The notes beneath the pieces are model-generated. The model did no database searches. It had not been told where the DNA came from and saw only the letters and a program-made list of their open reading frames with translations. 64,000 nucleotides of DNA, taken from assembly GCF_026015295.1 (NCBI RefSeq), contig NZ_JAPDUW010000001.1, forward strand, positions 3,383,501 through 3,447,500, given 5' to 3'. The stretch comes from Segatella copri (GTDB taxonomy: Bacteria > Bacteroidota > Bacteroidia > Bacteroidales > Bacteroidaceae). Made by a program: the position numbers and the translations under genes. Positions within the stretch are counted from its first letter, which is position 1. Every line of letters begins with the position of its first letter. Shown piece by piece: positions 61,007 to 64,000 of this stretch.

Positions 61007-61030
61007 ACGCTATTCGTTTTATTTCGAATG

Positions 61031-61038
61031 CAAAGATA
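61031..61038 (-). promoter_or_regulatory. Promoter -7 box (TATCTTTG) for the 49-residue ORF
   Basis: Perfect TAnnTTTG on the minus strand, followed by G and C at the usual place; 25 bases to the ATG. Confidence 0.65.
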
Positions 61039-61130
61039 CGTCTTTTCCGTTTTCTACCTATGCGATTTGTGCGATTTGCGTGGATTCGGGAAATAAAGTG
61101 CGAAAAATATCATGGAATCATTCAGAAGAA

Positions 61131-61229
61131 TATCTCCGAAGGATACGAAATTATCTCCGAAAGATAGCACAATATCTCCGAAGGATAAGAAAATATCTCC
61201 GAAGGATAGCAGAATATCTCCGAAGGATA
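61131..61229. repeat. Five tandem repeats with a 21-base period
   Basis: The core TATCTCCGAAGGATA starts at 61131, 61152, 61173, 61194 and 61215, exactly 21 bases apart (two helical turns). Only the second copy deviates in the core (AAGATA). Each core has TAT...ATA symmetry. The array could encode a repetitive EYLRRI-like peptide on the plus strand, but no gene start supports that. Confidence 0.88.
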
Positions 61230-61289
61230 AACCCAGAAGACAAATGTAGGTAATCCGATGACGAAGATATGGAAACTGGGTTGTGGCAA

Positions 61290-61490
61290 CGAGGTGAAGG
61301 GTGAAGGGTATATTTTAAATCTTATATTATATTCTTTTTTTAGGGTTTTTCCGATTTTTGACCCTAGGGTACCCTTTCATTTTTCCCTTGCCGCGCGTAT
61401 ATATAAAAAAGAGTTTTCAAACCTTCACCCTTCACCTTTTTATTTAACGTTTTATGTGTCAAATAGTTACGGGTGAAGGGTGGTGAAGGG
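61290..61490. repeat. GGTGAAGGGT-type decamer cluster
   Basis: GGTGAAGGGTGAAGGGT near 61294, its complement ACCTTCACCCTTCACC near 61421, and GGGTGAAGGGTGGTGAAGGG near 61471. This is the A-to-G variant of the cluster at 12310-12590. No gene is seen between 61250 and the rRNA promoter. Confidence 0.75.
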
Positions 61491-61673
61491 TGTTTTGTGT
61501 ATTTTATAAACATATTTTAAGAATCCAGCCTGTTTTTACATATTTTAAGCGTTTATTTTGGGTTCCGAAAGAGGCATTTTTTTTAGAGAGTCCTCTTTTT
61601 TTTATGATTTCTTTCTGCAGAAACTCCTAGAAACTTAGTTTAATCGGTATCCTTGATGTATAAGCCGTTAAAA

Positions 61674-61801
61674 TATTATCAGCGAAATAAAGTTAATGGC
61701 TATGGATAAGCGTAAACTTCTAAAATATAAGTTATCTTAAAAACATTATAACCTTTTATAGTATTGTCAGCGAAATAAAGTTAATGGCTACGGATAAGCG
61801 T
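61674..61801. repeat. Two 40-base direct repeats upstream of the rRNA promoter
   Basis: Copies at 61674-61713 and 61762-61801 (period 88) share TCAGCGAAATAAAGTTAATG and then GGCTAnGGATAAGCGT with one or two differences. A second shared block, CATTATAACCTT followed by ATAGTATTGT, recurs at about 61743 and 61905. The region up to the promoter holds no gene. Confidence 0.85.
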
Positions 61802-62060
61802 CAATTTTTAAATATAAATTAACTGAATTTTCGCATGTGGTTCAAGAACCTTTCAGGGCGTATGGGACAAAACTTGCGAAACTTGAGTAAATTAACTGAA
61901 AAGCATTATAACCTTAAATAGTATTGTGCGCTTGCGTATACGCCTAAGTGTGTGCACAGGCAGGCGCATATATATAATAATGTAAGCAGCTAAAATCTCT
62001 TGCGTAAAGTCTTTATAGATGTTAAAAACCGACTAAAAAAGCAACTTTTTTGCGAAAAGA

Positions 62061-62092
62061 TTTGGCGGAATGAAAAATAGTTAGTACTTTTG
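62061..62092 (+). promoter_or_regulatory. rRNA operon promoter
   Basis: TTTG at 62061-62064, a 20-base spacer, and TACTTTTG at 62085-62092: a textbook Bacteroidota promoter. Transcription should begin near 62100, leaving a leader of about 250 bases before mature 16S. A/T-rich repeats upstream may act as UP elements. Confidence 0.85.
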
Positions 62093-62353
62093 CACTCGCT
62101 TTTGAGAAATACGCTTTCTCTTAGCGATTAAAGAAAGAGTTCTTTGAAAGATTTTACATAAACAGACAAGTAGTACAAGAAGCGGTTAACTTCTTAGAAA
62201 TAAGAAAGTTGACTGGGTAGAAGAAACGAACCGTCAAGCAATTGACAAGTCAGGTTTACTAAGCTTCAATAAACGAAAAGGATATTCGTCCTAAGTACAG
62301 ACAACAAACACCGATTGCTTCAGCAATGAGGCAAGAAGTAAAAATGATATTTT

Positions 62354-63886
<1,533 letters not shown>

Positions 63887-63901
63887 TGGAGAGACGAATA
63901 T

Positions 63902-63937
63902 TGAGAGAATGTTGAGTGTTGAATGTTGAATGTTGAG
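63902..63937. repeat. GTTGAATGTTGA-type short tandem repeat after 16S
   Basis: About four degenerate copies of TGTTGAATGT lie in the 16S-23S spacer. They are the reverse complement of the ATTCAACATT unit found between pta and ackA. Confidence 0.7.
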
Positions 63938-64000
63938 TTCTCATTCTTGCTTACTTCTATATTTGTTGAGATAGTGACTGATTAAAGTTCGCTTCTCTTC

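Noticed and set aside
60894..61253. 119-codon ORF reading through the 21-base repeats as EYLRRI units
   Set aside because: It is antisense to the better supported 49-codon ORF over part of its length, and its repetitive part is explained by the DNA repeat.
63887..64000. tRNA-Ile or tRNA-Ala in the start of the rRNA spacer
   Set aside because: No cloverleaf is visible in the remaining 114 bases; the genes may lie beyond the window. No tRNA was recognised anywhere else in the window either.

Overview
The window is chromosomal DNA of a Bacteroidota bacterium, most likely the Prevotella/Segatella copri group. The complete 16S rRNA gene at 62354-63886 reads like that group. Promoters follow the Bacteroidota sigma pattern (TAnnTTTG at -7, TTTG about 20 bases upstream). 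Arginine synthesis uses the N-succinylornithine carbamoyltransferase type known from Bacteroides.

1-21 kb is mostly core genome. It holds pta-ackA (acetate/ATP), a PfkB sugar kinase, an LpxH-like hydrolase, a DUF59/MIP18 Fe-S assembly factor, radC, a family 2 glycosyltransferase, efp, rpmH, and an envelope/translation block (PASTA protein, RluD-type pseudouridine synthase, ddl, PlsC-like acyltransferase). After a repeat-filled gap come a lipoprotein with a CXXCH heme motif, a DUF6057 membrane protein, a Rid/chorismatase-like protein, argF', proA and a YhcG-type nuclease-domain protein.

21.6-36.96 kb is the accessory zone. A tyrosine recombinase is translationally coupled to a small RhuM-like protein. 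Two divergent IS110-family elements follow in tandem, each with a structured leader that looks like a bridge RNA. Then come strong hairpins, a lipoprotein, a TPR hybrid sensor kinase, a secreted LRR/beta-helix protein, an AAA ATPase, and a scrapyard of gene fragments (a second proB piece, a broken calycin-like lipoprotein, a 6-phosphogluconolactonase tail) beside a duplicated palindrome.

37-48 kb holds a DUF6377 TPR regulator divergent from a GH36 alpha-galactosidase, proB, an acyl-CoA synthetase with its HTH-cupin regulator, proC, and a single-chain MmeI-type restriction-modification enzyme. Next to that enzyme lie a KilA-N pseudogene, an unknown lipoprotein and an outer-membrane receptor.

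52-64 kb holds the arginine operon argR-GNAT-argG-argC-argD on the minus strand. Divergent from it is a myo-inositol-1-phosphate synthase gene, followed by a 7TM-AraC regulator. Then come a Bax-inhibitor-1 protein, a 49-residue ORF with a perfect promoter, several tandem or direct repeats, and the rRNA promoter with 16S. The 23S gene lies beyond the window.

The most interesting non-gene signals are the paired IS110 leader RNAs, an interspersed 15-mer (TATATATAATAAGGT, five exact copies), clustered GGTGAAGAGT-type decamers, and the direct repeats in front of the rRNA operon.
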